Source of the DNA: JBDSLU01 sp039916225
Lineage (GTDB): Bacteria; Acidobacteriota; Vicinamibacteria; Vicinamibacterales; Vicinamibacteraceae
Direction: 5' to 3'
Length of the DNA stretch: 16,063 nt
Assembly (NCBI GenBank): GCA_039916225.1
Contig: JBDSLU010000532.1
Coordinates: forward strand, 1-16,063
Shown here: piece by piece, positions 1 to 7,763 of the stretch
Position numbering within the stretch: the first letter of the stretch is position 1
How the letters are laid out: each line of letters opens with the position of its first letter
The notes under the pieces: model-generated
Told to the model about the DNA's origin: nothing
Databases searched by the model: none
The model's input: the letters and a program-made list of their open reading frames with translations, nothing else
Translations under genes and position numbers: made by a program

Positions 1-456
1 CACCCGCTGGCCGAGGCTGTCACGCAGCGCGAACATCCGGCGCCGGCCGTCCGCGGACAGCACCGACGCGCCCTCCAGCGCCTCCACGGCGCCCTGGATC
101 GCGGTCGCCGCCGGCGAGCCGGGCGTCCACGCGCCGGCGGGAGCCAAGTTGGCGAGGGTCAGCTCGACGCGGATGCTGTCGGCGCTCTCGCGGCGGACCG
201 CCACCACGCGGACGCCCAGCGGCGCCGTGGTGCAGGTCGCCTCGGTGATGGACCCGGGCGCAGCGCTCGTGGCGGTCCCGGTCGTGGCGGTCCCGGGCGT
301 GGCGGCACCGACGGCGGCGGTCCCGGGGACGCCGGGTGCAGGCGGCGCCTCGGCCGGCACGGCGTCGGCCGATCCGCCGCAGGCGGCAAGCGCGACCAAG
401 GCGGCGATCGTGGCGATCGCGGCGGGCCCCTTCAGTTGTCCACGAGCCCGTCGCAT
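1..456 (-). CDS. Putative lipoprotein, N-terminal part (runs off left edge)
   Basis: The minus-strand reading frame is open from the ATG at 456 to the window edge (152 codons, no stop). Residues 1-25 form a lipoprotein signal: basic start (MRRAR), hydrophobic stretch, and lipobox L-A-A-C with Cys26 followed by Gly. Residues 27 to about 75 are a low-complexity Ala/Pro/Gly/Thr linker with PGTA-type repeats. A folded part then begins with alternating hydrophobic residues (VRVVAVRRESADSIRVEL). The mature protein is therefore expected to be lipid-anchored outside the cytoplasmic membrane. A GGGAG sequence lies about 10 bases upstream of the start. It follows the acetyl-CoA synthetase gene after 16 bp and is probably its last co-transcribed neighbour. 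The segment around residues 85-150 loosely resembles the N-terminal part of some OmpA-family envelope proteins, but the C-terminus is not in the window, so no function is assigned. Confidence 0.75.
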   Translation of the reverse strand, partial: MRRARGQLKGPAAIATIAALVALAACGGSADAVPAEAPPAPGVPGTAAVGAATPGTATTGTATSAAPGSITEATCTTAPLGVRVVAVRRESADSIRVELTLANLAPAGAWTPGSPAATAIQGAVEALEGASVLSADGRRRMFALRDSLGQRV

Positions 457-472
457 GATCGCCGACTCCCGC

Positions 473-2446
<1,974 letters not shown>

Positions 2447-2473
2447 GGCACCCCTCAGGAGCCGCGACGGCGG

Positions 2474-3304
2474 TCAGTGCGAGTCGGGCTCGCGATCGGC
2501 AGGCGGCACGGCGCCCGATGGCGGCGCGGCCGGCTTCGGCGTCGGCGGCAGGACGAGGCCGCGGGCCGGGATCATCATCGTCGGCGCGTCGCCGACGTAG
2601 GGATCGTCCGTCGGCGGCGCCGGCCAGCTGCTGGGCGGCGGCAGATCGATCGGCCGCGCCACGGGCGGAGGCGCCAGGTTGACGGGCGGCGGTGCGAAAT
2701 CGACCGGCGGCGCCGGAGGCGGTGAGGGTGGCGGCGGCACGAACGGCGGCGGAACGGGGGCCGGCGGCGTGAACGTCGGCGGGGTGAAGCCCGGCCCGAC
2801 CGGACCCGATCCAGGCGGCAGCGGCACGCCGGCGGCGGGTCCGCCCTTGCGGCGGAAGATCAAGGCGCCGAGCAGCCCGCCCAGCGTGGCGAAGGCCATC
2901 GACACCACTGACCAGATGACGCCGCCGACGACCAGGATGACGGCCGGGCTCAGGTTCTCGAGCGCTTCCCGCGCCTCCGGCGGAACGTCGCGACCGCCTT
3001 CGGTCATCGCGCGCTGGAAGTCGGCCATGTCGAACGGCGAGCTCGAGAAGAGCACCAGCCCGACGATGCCCCAGGCGATCCAGACGACCGTGCCGACGAG
3101 GCCGGACAGCAGGCCGACGACGGCGCCTTCGCCCACGGTGATCGGGCGCGGCGTGTTCTGCTGCATCAACCAGGCGGCGAGCGCGCCGCCGCTGATCACC
3201 CACAGGCAGCAGCAGACGTTGCCGCCCTTGATGTAGGGCAGCGACGACAGGACGCCGATGAACAGGCCGCCCGCCAGGGCGGGCATCATCTTCGGAGCTG
3301 ACAT
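2474..3304 (-). CDS. Multi-pass membrane protein with long Pro-rich C-terminal tail
   Basis: The 276-residue protein has about four hydrophobic segments: roughly residues 7-25, 30-47, 58-87 and 119-150. The second begins with three adjacent cysteines (31-33). After RRK at 151-153, which by the positive-inside rule puts the tail in the cytoplasm, residues 155-276 are very rich in proline (PPP runs with Ala, Val, Phe and Thr). The loop between segments 3 and 4 (about 88-117) is hydrophilic. The layout resembles the small DUF-type membrane proteins common in Acidobacteriota and Deltaproteobacteria, but I do not recognise a named family. It lies 30 bp downstream of ino1 and 27 bp upstream of acs, so it is probably co-transcribed. 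A role in membrane or lipid physiology would fit beside ino1 but is speculation. The antiparallel strand also carries long frames over the Pro-rich codons; the membrane segments and operon position support this strand. Confidence 0.85.
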   Translation of the reverse strand: MSAPKMMPALAGGLFIGVLSSLPYIKGGNVCCCLWVISGGALAAWLMQQNTPRPITVGEGAVVGLLSGLVGTVVWIAWGIVGLVLFSSSPFDMADFQRAMTEGGRDVPPEAREALENLSPAVILVVGGVIWSVVSMAFATLGGLLGALIFRRKGGPAAGVPLPPGSGPVGPGFTPPTFTPPAPVPPPFVPPPPSPPPAPPVDFAPPPVNLAPPPVARPIDLPPPSSWPAPPTDDPYVGDAPTMMIPARGLVLPPTPKPAAPPSGAVPPADREPDSH

Positions 3305-3334
3305 GGGGTACCTGCGGCGTCCCGGGTTGCCGGA

Positions 3335-4648
3335 CTAGTCGTAGTACTCGCGGCCGAGGTGCGTGATCAGCTCCTCGCCCTTGAGGTAACGGAGCGTGTT
3401 CTTCAACTTCATCAGCTGGATGAACAGGTCGTGCTCCGGGTAGACGGTCGGGGCGTGCTGCGGGCTCTTCCAGTAGAACGACAGCCATTCCTGGATGCCG
3501 CTCAGGCCCGACCGGCGGGCCAGGTCGAGGAACAGCACGAGGTCGAGGACGATCGGCGCCGCCAGGATGCTGTCGCGGCAGAGGAAATTGATCTTCAGCT
3601 GCATCTCGTAGCCGAGCCAGCCGACGAGATCGATGTTGTCCCAGCCCTCTTTGTTGTCGCCGCGGGGCGGATAGTAATTGATGCGGACGACGTGGTGGAG
3701 ATGGCCGTAGAGATCCGGGTAGAGATTGGCCTGGAAGATGTAGTCGAGCAGGCCCTTCTTGCTCTCTTCCTTGGTCTTGAACGATTCGGGGTCGTCGAGG
3801 ACCTCGCCGTCCCGGTTGCCCAGGATGTTGGTCGAGTACCAGCCGTTGACGCCGAGCAGACGGGCCTTCAGGCCAGGGGCGATCACCGACTTGATCAGCG
3901 TCTGGCCGGTCTTGAAGTCCTTGCCGGTGATGGGTGTCTTGGTCTGCGCCGCCAGCTCCTGGAGGGCCGGGATGTCGGCGCTCAGGTTGGGGGCGCCGTT
4001 GGCGTACGGGATCCCCTCCTTGATGGCCGCGTAGGCGTAGATCATGCTCGACGGAATCGAGATGTCGCTGGTCTCGAGAGCCTTCTCGAAGGACGCCAGG
4101 TCCTTGTGGGCCGGGCCCTCCTGGGCATAGATCTCCGTGCTGCCGCACCAGATCATCACCAGCCGGTCGCAGTTGTTGGCGGCCTTGAACTGGCGGATGT
4201 CGTCGCGGACCTGGTCGGCCAGGTCGCGCTTGTTCTTGCCGGTCTTGACGTTCGGGCCGTGCAGCCGCTTGACGTAGAACGGGTCGAAGACGGCCGTCAT
4301 GGGCTTGACGCCCTCCATCTCCGTCTTGACCTTGTCGAGGAGGCGCTCGTCGAGCACCCCGGCCGTCTTAGCCGCCTCGTAGCAGTTGTCCTCGAAGATG
4401 TCCCAGCCGCCGAACACCAGGTCGTCCAGGCTGGCGAGCGGAAGGAAATCCTTCAGCATCGGGGTGCGGTTCTCGGTCCGCTTGCCGAGCCGGATGGTGC
4501 CCATCTGGGTCAGCGAACCGATCGGCTTGGCGAGGCCTTTACGGACAGCGAAGACGCCGGCGATGAACGTCGTGCTGACGGCCCCGAGGCCAACCAGCAG
4601 GATACCGAGCTTGCCTTGTGCAGGAGCGATTTCGACGGGTGCTTTCAC
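3335..4648 (-). CDS. ino1: myo-Inositol-1-phosphate synthase
   Basis: The 437-residue NAD-dependent enzyme isomerises glucose 6-phosphate to 1D-myo-inositol 3-phosphate, the first step to inositol lipids and other inositol metabolites. The N-terminal Rossmann motif GILLVGLGAVST lies at about 15-26. The central catalytic segment has TGKDFKTGQT (241-250) followed by LIKS (Lys253), then NILGNRDG (274-281), and the C-terminal part has a DS-LAAP element (359-365). All are characteristic of the inositol-3-phosphate synthase family. The start is GTG at 4648: the NAD motif needs this N-terminus and no ATG lies nearby. There is no Shine-Dalgarno sequence; instead an extended -10 promoter ends 8 bases upstream, suggesting leaderless mRNA. 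The upstream methyltransferase gene ends 14 bp before this start. No CDP-alcohol phosphatidyltransferase or inositol monophosphatase gene is visible next to it. Confidence 0.95.
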   Translation of the reverse strand: MKAPVEIAPAQGKLGILLVGLGAVSTTFIAGVFAVRKGLAKPIGSLTQMGTIRLGKRTENRTPMLKDFLPLASLDDLVFGGWDIFEDNCYEAAKTAGVLDERLLDKVKTEMEGVKPMTAVFDPFYVKRLHGPNVKTGKNKRDLADQVRDDIRQFKAANNCDRLVMIWCGSTEIYAQEGPAHKDLASFEKALETSDISIPSSMIYAYAAIKEGIPYANGAPNLSADIPALQELAAQTKTPITGKDFKTGQTLIKSVIAPGLKARLLGVNGWYSTNILGNRDGEVLDDPESFKTKEESKKGLLDYIFQANLYPDLYGHLHHVVRINYYPPRGDNKEGWDNIDLVGWLGYEMQLKINFLCRDSILAAPIVLDLVLFLDLARRSGLSGIQEWLSFYWKSPQHAPTVYPEHDLFIQLMKLKNTLRYLKGEELITHLGREYYD

Positions 4649-4656
4649 GGCCGGAC

Positions 4657-4665
4657 ACTATATCA
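4657..4665 (-). promoter_or_regulatory. Extended -10 promoter of ino1
   Basis: On the minus strand the sequence reads TGA-TATAGT (4665 to 4657), a match to the extended -10 consensus TGN-TATAAT with one mismatch. Eight bases separate the hexamer from the GTG at 4648, so transcription would be expected to begin at or next to the start codon. No -35 resembling TTGACA is seen at 16-18 bp spacing, which fits extended -10 promoters. The TGA is at the same time the stop codon of the upstream methyltransferase gene. Confidence 0.5.
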
Positions 4666-5238
4666 CCCAGGATTTCTGGTCGCCGGCCGCGAGGATTCGT
4701 AGAACGCCAGGCCGTCGCGCTCGCCCAGAAGGCGGGCGGCGCGGAAGCCGGCCTGCCCCAGAGCGGCGATGACCTTGGCCTGATCGGGCGCCCCCGGCGT
4801 CGCTGCCGCCGTCACGATCATCGCCCGGCCACCGGTCCGGACCACCCGCCAGACGTCCGCCAAGGCGCCGTTCACCGCCTCGACCGTCGCGGGCATCGGC
4901 ACCACCGCGACGTCGAAGGCGGCGTCCTCGAACGGCAGCCGGTCGAAGCCGGCGGCCTCGACCTCGACCAGCACACCGGCGGCGGTCGCCGCCAGCTCGA
5001 CCTGGTTGGCGACGGCAGCGTCCGGCTCGACGGCCGTCACCCGCCCGGTCAGGCCGGTCGGCGCCCCCACGGCGGCGACGATCCGTCCGTCGCCGCCGCC
5101 GATCACCAGCACGCGGTCCCCGAGACGGGTGCCGATCATCTGCGCGATGAGGTCGGCGTGGCCGGATTGTCCGCGCAGCCGCTTGACCAGCACGTTGTTG
5201 GCAAAGACGTCGAAGAACCCCATGCCGGCATTTGACAC
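4663..5238 (-). CDS. Class I SAM-dependent methyltransferase
   Basis: The 191-residue cytoplasmic protein has the Rossmann methyltransferase core: motif I VLVIGGGDG (43-51), an acidic residue ending strand 2 (VTAVEPD, Glu71), a FEDAAFDVAVV segment matching strand 4, and VWRVVRTGGRAMIV typical of the helix before strand 5. The substrate cannot be told from sequence; the core is closest to the UbiE/type 11 style of small-molecule methyltransferase. Two starts are possible: GTG at 5238 and ATG at 5223 (beginning MGFFDVFANN). Neither has a clear Shine-Dalgarno sequence, and the ATG is the more natural choice, removing five residues. It is the first gene of the minus-strand run that continues into ino1, and it is divergent from the ZIP transporter gene across a repeat-rich 125-bp gap. 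Confidence 0.85.
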   Translation of the reverse strand: MSNAGMGFFDVFANNVLVKRLRGQSGHADLIAQMIGTRLGDRVLVIGGGDGRIVAAVGAPTGLTGRVTAVEPDAAVANQVELAATAAGVLVEVEAAGFDRLPFEDAAFDVAVVPMPATVEAVNGALADVWRVVRTGGRAMIVTAAATPGAPDQAKVIAALGQAGFRAARLLGERDGLAFYESSRPATRNPG

Positions 5239-5260
5239 CGGAACCCGCGCGCCGGAACCC
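5238..5260. repeat. 14-bp-period direct repeat CCGGAACCC x2
   Basis: CCGGAACCC occurs at 5238-5246 and again at 5252-5260. It lies directly upstream of, or at, the methyltransferase start and next to the 11-bp tandem repeat block. It may be part of the divergent control region; no known operator matches it. Confidence 0.6.
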
Positions 5261-5271
5261 GGGACTTCCCT

Positions 5272-5326
5272 GCTCGGAGCGTGCTCGGAGCGTGCTCGGA
5301 GCTTGCTCGGAGCTTGCTCCGAGCAA
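5272..5326. repeat. 11-bp tandem repeats closing in a perfect hairpin
   Basis: GCTCGGAGC occurs four times in direct orientation (5272-5280, 5283-5291, 5294-5302, 5305-5313) at a strict 11-bp period with spacers GT, GT and TT. It is then followed by its exact reverse complement GCTCCGAGC at 5316-5324. Unit four and the inverted unit, with flanking TT (5303-5304) and AA (5325-5326), form a perfect inverted repeat. As RNA this would be a 10-bp stem with a CUUG tetraloop closed by G-C. The block fills much of the 125-bp gap between the divergent methyltransferase and ZIP genes. Confidence 0.85.
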
Positions 5327-5348
5327 CTTGCAGGAACTGCGACGCGGA

Positions 5349-5354
5349 TAGAAT
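5349..5354 (+). promoter_or_regulatory. Possible -10 element of the ZIP transporter gene
   Basis: TAGAAT at 5349-5354 ends 9 bases before the ATG at 5364, the same spacing seen at pcnB in this window. TTGCAG at 5328-5333 could be a weak -35, but the spacer is only 15 bp. There is no TG extension. The call rests mainly on position. Confidence 0.3.
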
Positions 5355-5363
5355 GCGCGGCGG

Positions 5364-6101
5364 ATGCAAGGTCTGCCGCTGGCGGTCGGGTTGAGCCTCG
5401 TCGGGAGCTTCGCGGGATTGCTGATCGCGGCGACGCTGTTGGTGTTCCCAGCGGAGACGCGGGGCAAGCTCGTCCCGTGGCTCGTCAGCTACGCGGTCGG
5501 CACCCTGCTGGGCTCCTCCCTGCTCCACCTGGTGCCAGAGGCTCTGGAGCACGTGGCGCCGCGCCAGGGCGTCTTCGCCCTCCTGGCCGGCATCCTCAGC
5601 TTCTTTGTGCTGGAGAAGCTCGTCATCTGGCGGCACTGCCATGAAGGCGACGACGAATGCGCGACCCATTCCCGGGCCGCATCGCTCGTCATCGTCGGCG
5701 ACGCCTTCCATACGTTCATCGACGGCGCGATCATCGGCGCCGCCGTGCTCACCTCAGCCCCGCTCGGCCTGTCGACGGCGCTCGCCGCCGCCACGCATGA
5801 GATTCCGCAGGAGCTGGGCGACTTCGGCGTGCTGCTCCACGCCGGCTACAGCCCGCGCCGCGCGCTCCTCTTGAACGTGGCATCCGGGGCGACCGGGGTC
5901 GTCGGCGCCGTCGGCGTCTATGCGGCGGCCAGCCAGTTCCCGGCCGCCCTGCCCTACCTCCTCGCCTTCGCCGCCGGCGGCTTCCTCTACATCGCCATGG
6001 CCGACCTGATCCCTGGGCTCCACAGCCACCAGCAGGCCAGCCACCCCGTCCGCCAGACCCTGCTCATCGCCGCCGGCATCGCGACAATGCTGCTCGTCTA
6101 G
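5364..6101 (+). CDS. ZIP-family divalent metal transporter
   Basis: The 245-residue integral membrane protein has about eight hydrophobic segments, the usual ZIP fold size. The metal-binding helices are clear: the TM4 segment GDAFHTFIDGAIIGAA (112-127, with His116 and Asp120) and the TM5 segment HEIPQELGDF (145-154, with His145, Glu146 and Glu150). These form the metal site in ZIP transporters, which import Zn2+, Fe2+ or Mn2+ into the cytoplasm. The loop after TM3 is short and carries RHCHEGDDECATH (90-102), a small His/Cys/acidic cluster of the kind ZIP proteins use to sense or bind metal. The start is the ATG at 5364; the N-terminus is hydrophobic from residue 3 as in other ZIPs. No Shine-Dalgarno sequence is evident. 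The metal cannot be decided from sequence. Confidence 0.93.
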   Translation: MQGLPLAVGLSLVGSFAGLLIAATLLVFPAETRGKLVPWLVSYAVGTLLGSSLLHLVPEALEHVAPRQGVFALLAGILSFFVLEKLVIWRHCHEGDDECATHSRAASLVIVGDAFHTFIDGAIIGAAVLTSAPLGLSTALAAATHEIPQELGDFGVLLHAGYSPRRALLLNVASGATGVVGAVGVYAAASQFPAALPYLLAFAAGGFLYIAMADLIPGLHSHQQASHPVRQTLLIAAGIATMLLV

Positions 6102-6134
6102 TGTCCCGAGTCAGACGTCACCGCGAGTGGACAC
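6101..6134. repeat. Inverted repeat GTGTCC...GGACAC after the ZIP gene
   Basis: GTGTCC at 6101-6106, overlapping the last base of the ZIP stop codon, is matched by its reverse complement GGACAC at 6129-6134, with 22 bases between. No T-tract follows. It could be a weak transcript-end hairpin or a protein site; six base pairs alone are not decisive. Confidence 0.35.
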
Positions 6135-6194
6135 CTGCCCCCCGTGATTCGGCCGGCCGGATCGAGATCCAACGAACAAGGGCTCGACACCGTG

Positions 6195-6210
6195 TGGCAC
6201 GGGGTTTGAT
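6195..6210 (+). promoter_or_regulatory. Sigma-54-like promoter upstream of BON-domain gene
   Basis: TGGCACG (6195-6201), four bases, then TTGAT (6206-6210) matches the -24/-12 consensus TGGCACG-N4-TTGCW with correct spacing and an intact GG. The -12 element has GA in place of GC, a significant mismatch. A start of transcription near 6221 would give a leader of about 78 bases. The -24 half also lies in a small inverted repeat, CCGTG-TGG-CACGG, so a structural origin is possible. Confidence 0.35.
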
Positions 6211-6227
6211 GTAAGGAGGCGACAGAC

Positions 6228-6259
6228 GGAGCCGGCGGGAAACGCCCAACGACGGCTCC
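6228..6259 (+). promoter_or_regulatory. Leader hairpin of the BON-domain gene
   Basis: GGAGCCG at 6228-6234 pairs perfectly with CGGCTCC at 6253-6259. Inside, GCG at 6235-6237 can pair with CGC at 6243-6245 around a GGGAAA loop region. This stem-loop ends about 40 bases before the preferred start at 6299 and may affect mRNA stability or translation. No known riboswitch class is recognised. Confidence 0.45.
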
Positions 6260-6298
6260 ACTGATGGCGGTCAGATGAACCGCTCAGAAGGTGTCGCC

Positions 6299-6865
6299 AT
6301 GAGAAAGACCATCACTCGTTTCGCGCTCGCATTTGCCCTGACCCTCGGCGCCGCGCCGCACGCGTTCGCCGCGGACGACGTCGCCATCGGCCGCGCCAAC
6401 CTCGCCGTCTTCAAGGACGTGTCGAACCAGGTGCTGGGTTACTCCAACTTCACCGTGTTCGACGACATCTCGGCGTCGGTCGAGGATGGAGTGGTGACCC
6501 TGACCGGCCACGTGACCATGCCCTACAAGAAGGATGACCTGGCCCGCCGCGTCTCGCGCGTCGCCGGCGTCAACGTGGTGCAGAACAAGATCCAGGTGCT
6601 GCCCGTCTCCATCTTCGACGACCAGCTGCGCTTCCGGATCGCCCGCGCCATCTACGGCAACCCGTCGTTCTGGCACTACGCGAACATGGCGCAGCCGCCC
6701 ATCCACATCGTCGTGAAGAACGGGCACGTCACGCTCGCCGGTGTCGTCAACAGCAACGTGGAACGGGCGCTGGCCCGGTCGCTGGCGGTGGGCTTCGGCG
6801 CCTTCGACGTGAAGAACACGCTCCGGACCGACGACGAGATGAAGGGCGAGCTCGAGAAGATCTAG
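6299..6865 (+). CDS. Exported protein with two BON domains
   Basis: The 188-residue protein begins with a Sec signal peptide (MRKTITRF, hydrophobic core, ending HAFA before ADD, cleavage after about residue 24). Two BON-like repeats follow, about residues 35-102 and 108-178. Each has the VEDGVVTLTGHV / VKNGHVTLAGVV strand pattern and an alpha-beta segment with a conserved Gly. BON domains of OsmY/YraP type are thought to bind phospholipid surfaces and help envelope integrity under stress. The start at 6299 is preferred over the in-frame ATG at 6275 because it begins the signal peptide directly and has GAAGG about 8 bases upstream. The preceding 197 bp hold a sigma-54-like site and a leader hairpin, so the gene probably has its own regulated promoter. 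It is convergent with the lipoprotein gene at 6965-7729. Confidence 0.9.
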   Translation: MRKTITRFALAFALTLGAAPHAFAADDVAIGRANLAVFKDVSNQVLGYSNFTVFDDISASVEDGVVTLTGHVTMPYKKDDLARRVSRVAGVNVVQNKIQVLPVSIFDDQLRFRIARAIYGNPSFWHYANMAQPPIHIVVKNGHVTLAGVVNSNVERALARSLAVGFGAFDVKNTLRTDDEMKGELEKI

Positions 6866-6866
6866 G

Positions 6867-6937
6867 CAACTCCCAATCTCCGACTTCCAACTCCCGAGCC
6901 CGGCTCGCCAGGTTGGAGGTTGGTACTTGGAGGTTGG
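6867..6937. repeat. Imperfect inverted repeat between convergent genes
   Basis: The arm 6867-6891 (starting CAACTCCCAA) matches the reverse complement of 6912-6936 at 18 of 25 positions. The left arm has almost no G and the right arm almost no C. The right arm contains an 11-bp direct repeat, TTGGAGGTTGG, at 6913-6923 and 6927-6937. It lies just after the BON gene stop (6865) and before the lipoprotein stop (6965), where it could end transcription from both sides, although no U-tract is present. It looks like a degenerate dispersed palindromic repeat. Confidence 0.6.
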
Positions 6938-6964
6938 GCGCGGGCGCCTTGGACGCCGCCGGTA

Positions 6965-7729
6965 TCAGGCGGCTTCCGGGCGCCCTTTTCGCCGTACCCA
7001 CCAGATCACGAGCACGAACAGCACGGCCGCGGCGGCGGCGGACGCACCGAAGATGGTGAGCGTCCAGGCCAGGATCGAGTTGCGTTCCATCCGCACTTCG
7101 ACGCGCAGCGGCTGACCGGCGAGCCGATCCTTCAGCGACTGCTCCCACGACACGATGTTGCCGCGCTCGACCTGCTTCGACGGCGCGTTGTGGAACTGGA
7201 TTTTGGCCGGGACGTGCAGGCGCACGGCGACCAGTTCGCCGCCCTGCCACGGCCCTTTGGCGTTGGGCAGCACGGCCGGACCGATCGACTGGACGAAGGT
7301 CACCGTCTCACCGCGCGGCGTGAACGTGTAGACCGACCACGCGAACGGCACCGACTTGCTGAGCGAGCGAATGTCCGACGTCGTGACGCGGACCTGGACG
7401 AACTTGCGCCCGTGCCGCTCCCAGGGCCGGCTCACCCGGCCGACCTCGGTGACCGCTGACTCGAAGAAGCGCCGGACCGCGTCGCGATCCACGCCGCCGG
7501 CCGCGTCCTCGAACGACGGCGCACCGCGCAACGCCGACAACGCCGACAGGGACGCGTTGACGACTACCGTCGCCGACCCGTCCACCTTGAGGTAGACCTC
7601 TTCTTCGTACTCGTATTCGCGGCCGAACAGGTCGCTGCCGCAGGCCGCGACGCCGAGCGCCAGCGCGCCCAGCAGAGTCGCCGCCAACCATTGGCGCAGC
7701 TGTGCGCTGCACCCCACCCCGACCGTCAT
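6965..7729 (-). CDS. Lipoprotein with C-terminal membrane helix (LppM-like)
   Basis: From the ATG at 7729 the protein has 254 residues. Residues 1-29 are a lipoprotein signal with lipobox V-A-A-C (Cys30, followed by Gly-Ser-Asp). An acidic YEYEEE segment precedes YLKVDGSATVVVNASL, and the domain to about residue 212 looks rich in beta strands. Residues 219-245 form a single hydrophobic helix ending WWVRRKGR. The predicted topology is lipid anchor, extracytoplasmic domain, membrane helix and short cytoplasmic tail. This layout is like the LppM/DUF3153 proteins, but that is resemblance of architecture and I cannot confirm homology. The frame is open upstream to 7861, inside polA; the 7729 start is chosen because it begins the signal peptide and is divergent from polA. 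No Shine-Dalgarno sequence is seen. The gene is convergent with the BON gene across an inverted repeat. Confidence 0.85.
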   Translation of the reverse strand: MTVGVGCSAQLRQWLAATLLGALALGVAACGSDLFGREYEYEEEVYLKVDGSATVVVNASLSALSALRGAPSFEDAAGGVDRDAVRRFFESAVTEVGRVSRPWERHGRKFVQVRVTTSDIRSLSKSVPFAWSVYTFTPRGETVTFVQSIGPAVLPNAKGPWQGGELVAVRLHVPAKIQFHNAPSKQVERGNIVSWEQSLKDRLAGQPLRVEVRMERNSILAWTLTIFGASAAAAAVLFVLVIWWVRRKGRPEAA

Positions 7730-7737
7730 GCGCGTGG

Positions 7738-7743
7738 ATGATA
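7738..7743 (-). promoter_or_regulatory. Possible -10 of the lipoprotein gene, overlapping polA -10
   Basis: On the minus strand 7743 to 7738 reads TATCAT, matching TATAAT at five of six positions and ending 8 bases before the ATG at 7729. It overlaps the plus-strand polA element in the same AT-rich patch of a 34-bp divergent gap. No TG extension or -35 is visible. Confidence 0.35.
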
Positions 7744-7747
7744 TAAC
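7739..7747 (+). promoter_or_regulatory. Extended -10 promoter of polA
   Basis: TGA-TATAAC (7739-7747) matches TGN-TATAAT with one mismatch. The hexamer ends 16 bases before the ATG at 7764, giving a predicted leader of only about 9 or 10 bases, too short for a normal Shine-Dalgarno site; none is seen. No -35 is recognisable at the right spacing. Confidence 0.5.
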
Positions 7748-7763
7748 TTCTGCCCCGCCCGAC

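Noticed and set aside
399..470. Possible separate promoter between acs and the lipoprotein gene
   Set aside because: The 16-bp gap holds only a Shine-Dalgarno-like GGGAG and no AT-rich -10 element; co-transcription is simpler.
6209..6219. ATG-TAA minimal ORF with TAAGGAGG as evidence of a coding leader peptide
   Set aside because: One start-stop pair is easily met by chance, and the Shine-Dalgarno sequence follows rather than precedes it; mentioned only as part of the leader oddities.
7728..7763. Upstream in-frame ATG for polA giving 12 extra residues
   Set aside because: It overlaps the divergent lipoprotein start, lies ahead of the predicted promoter, and family members begin a few residues before the LIDG motif as at 7764.
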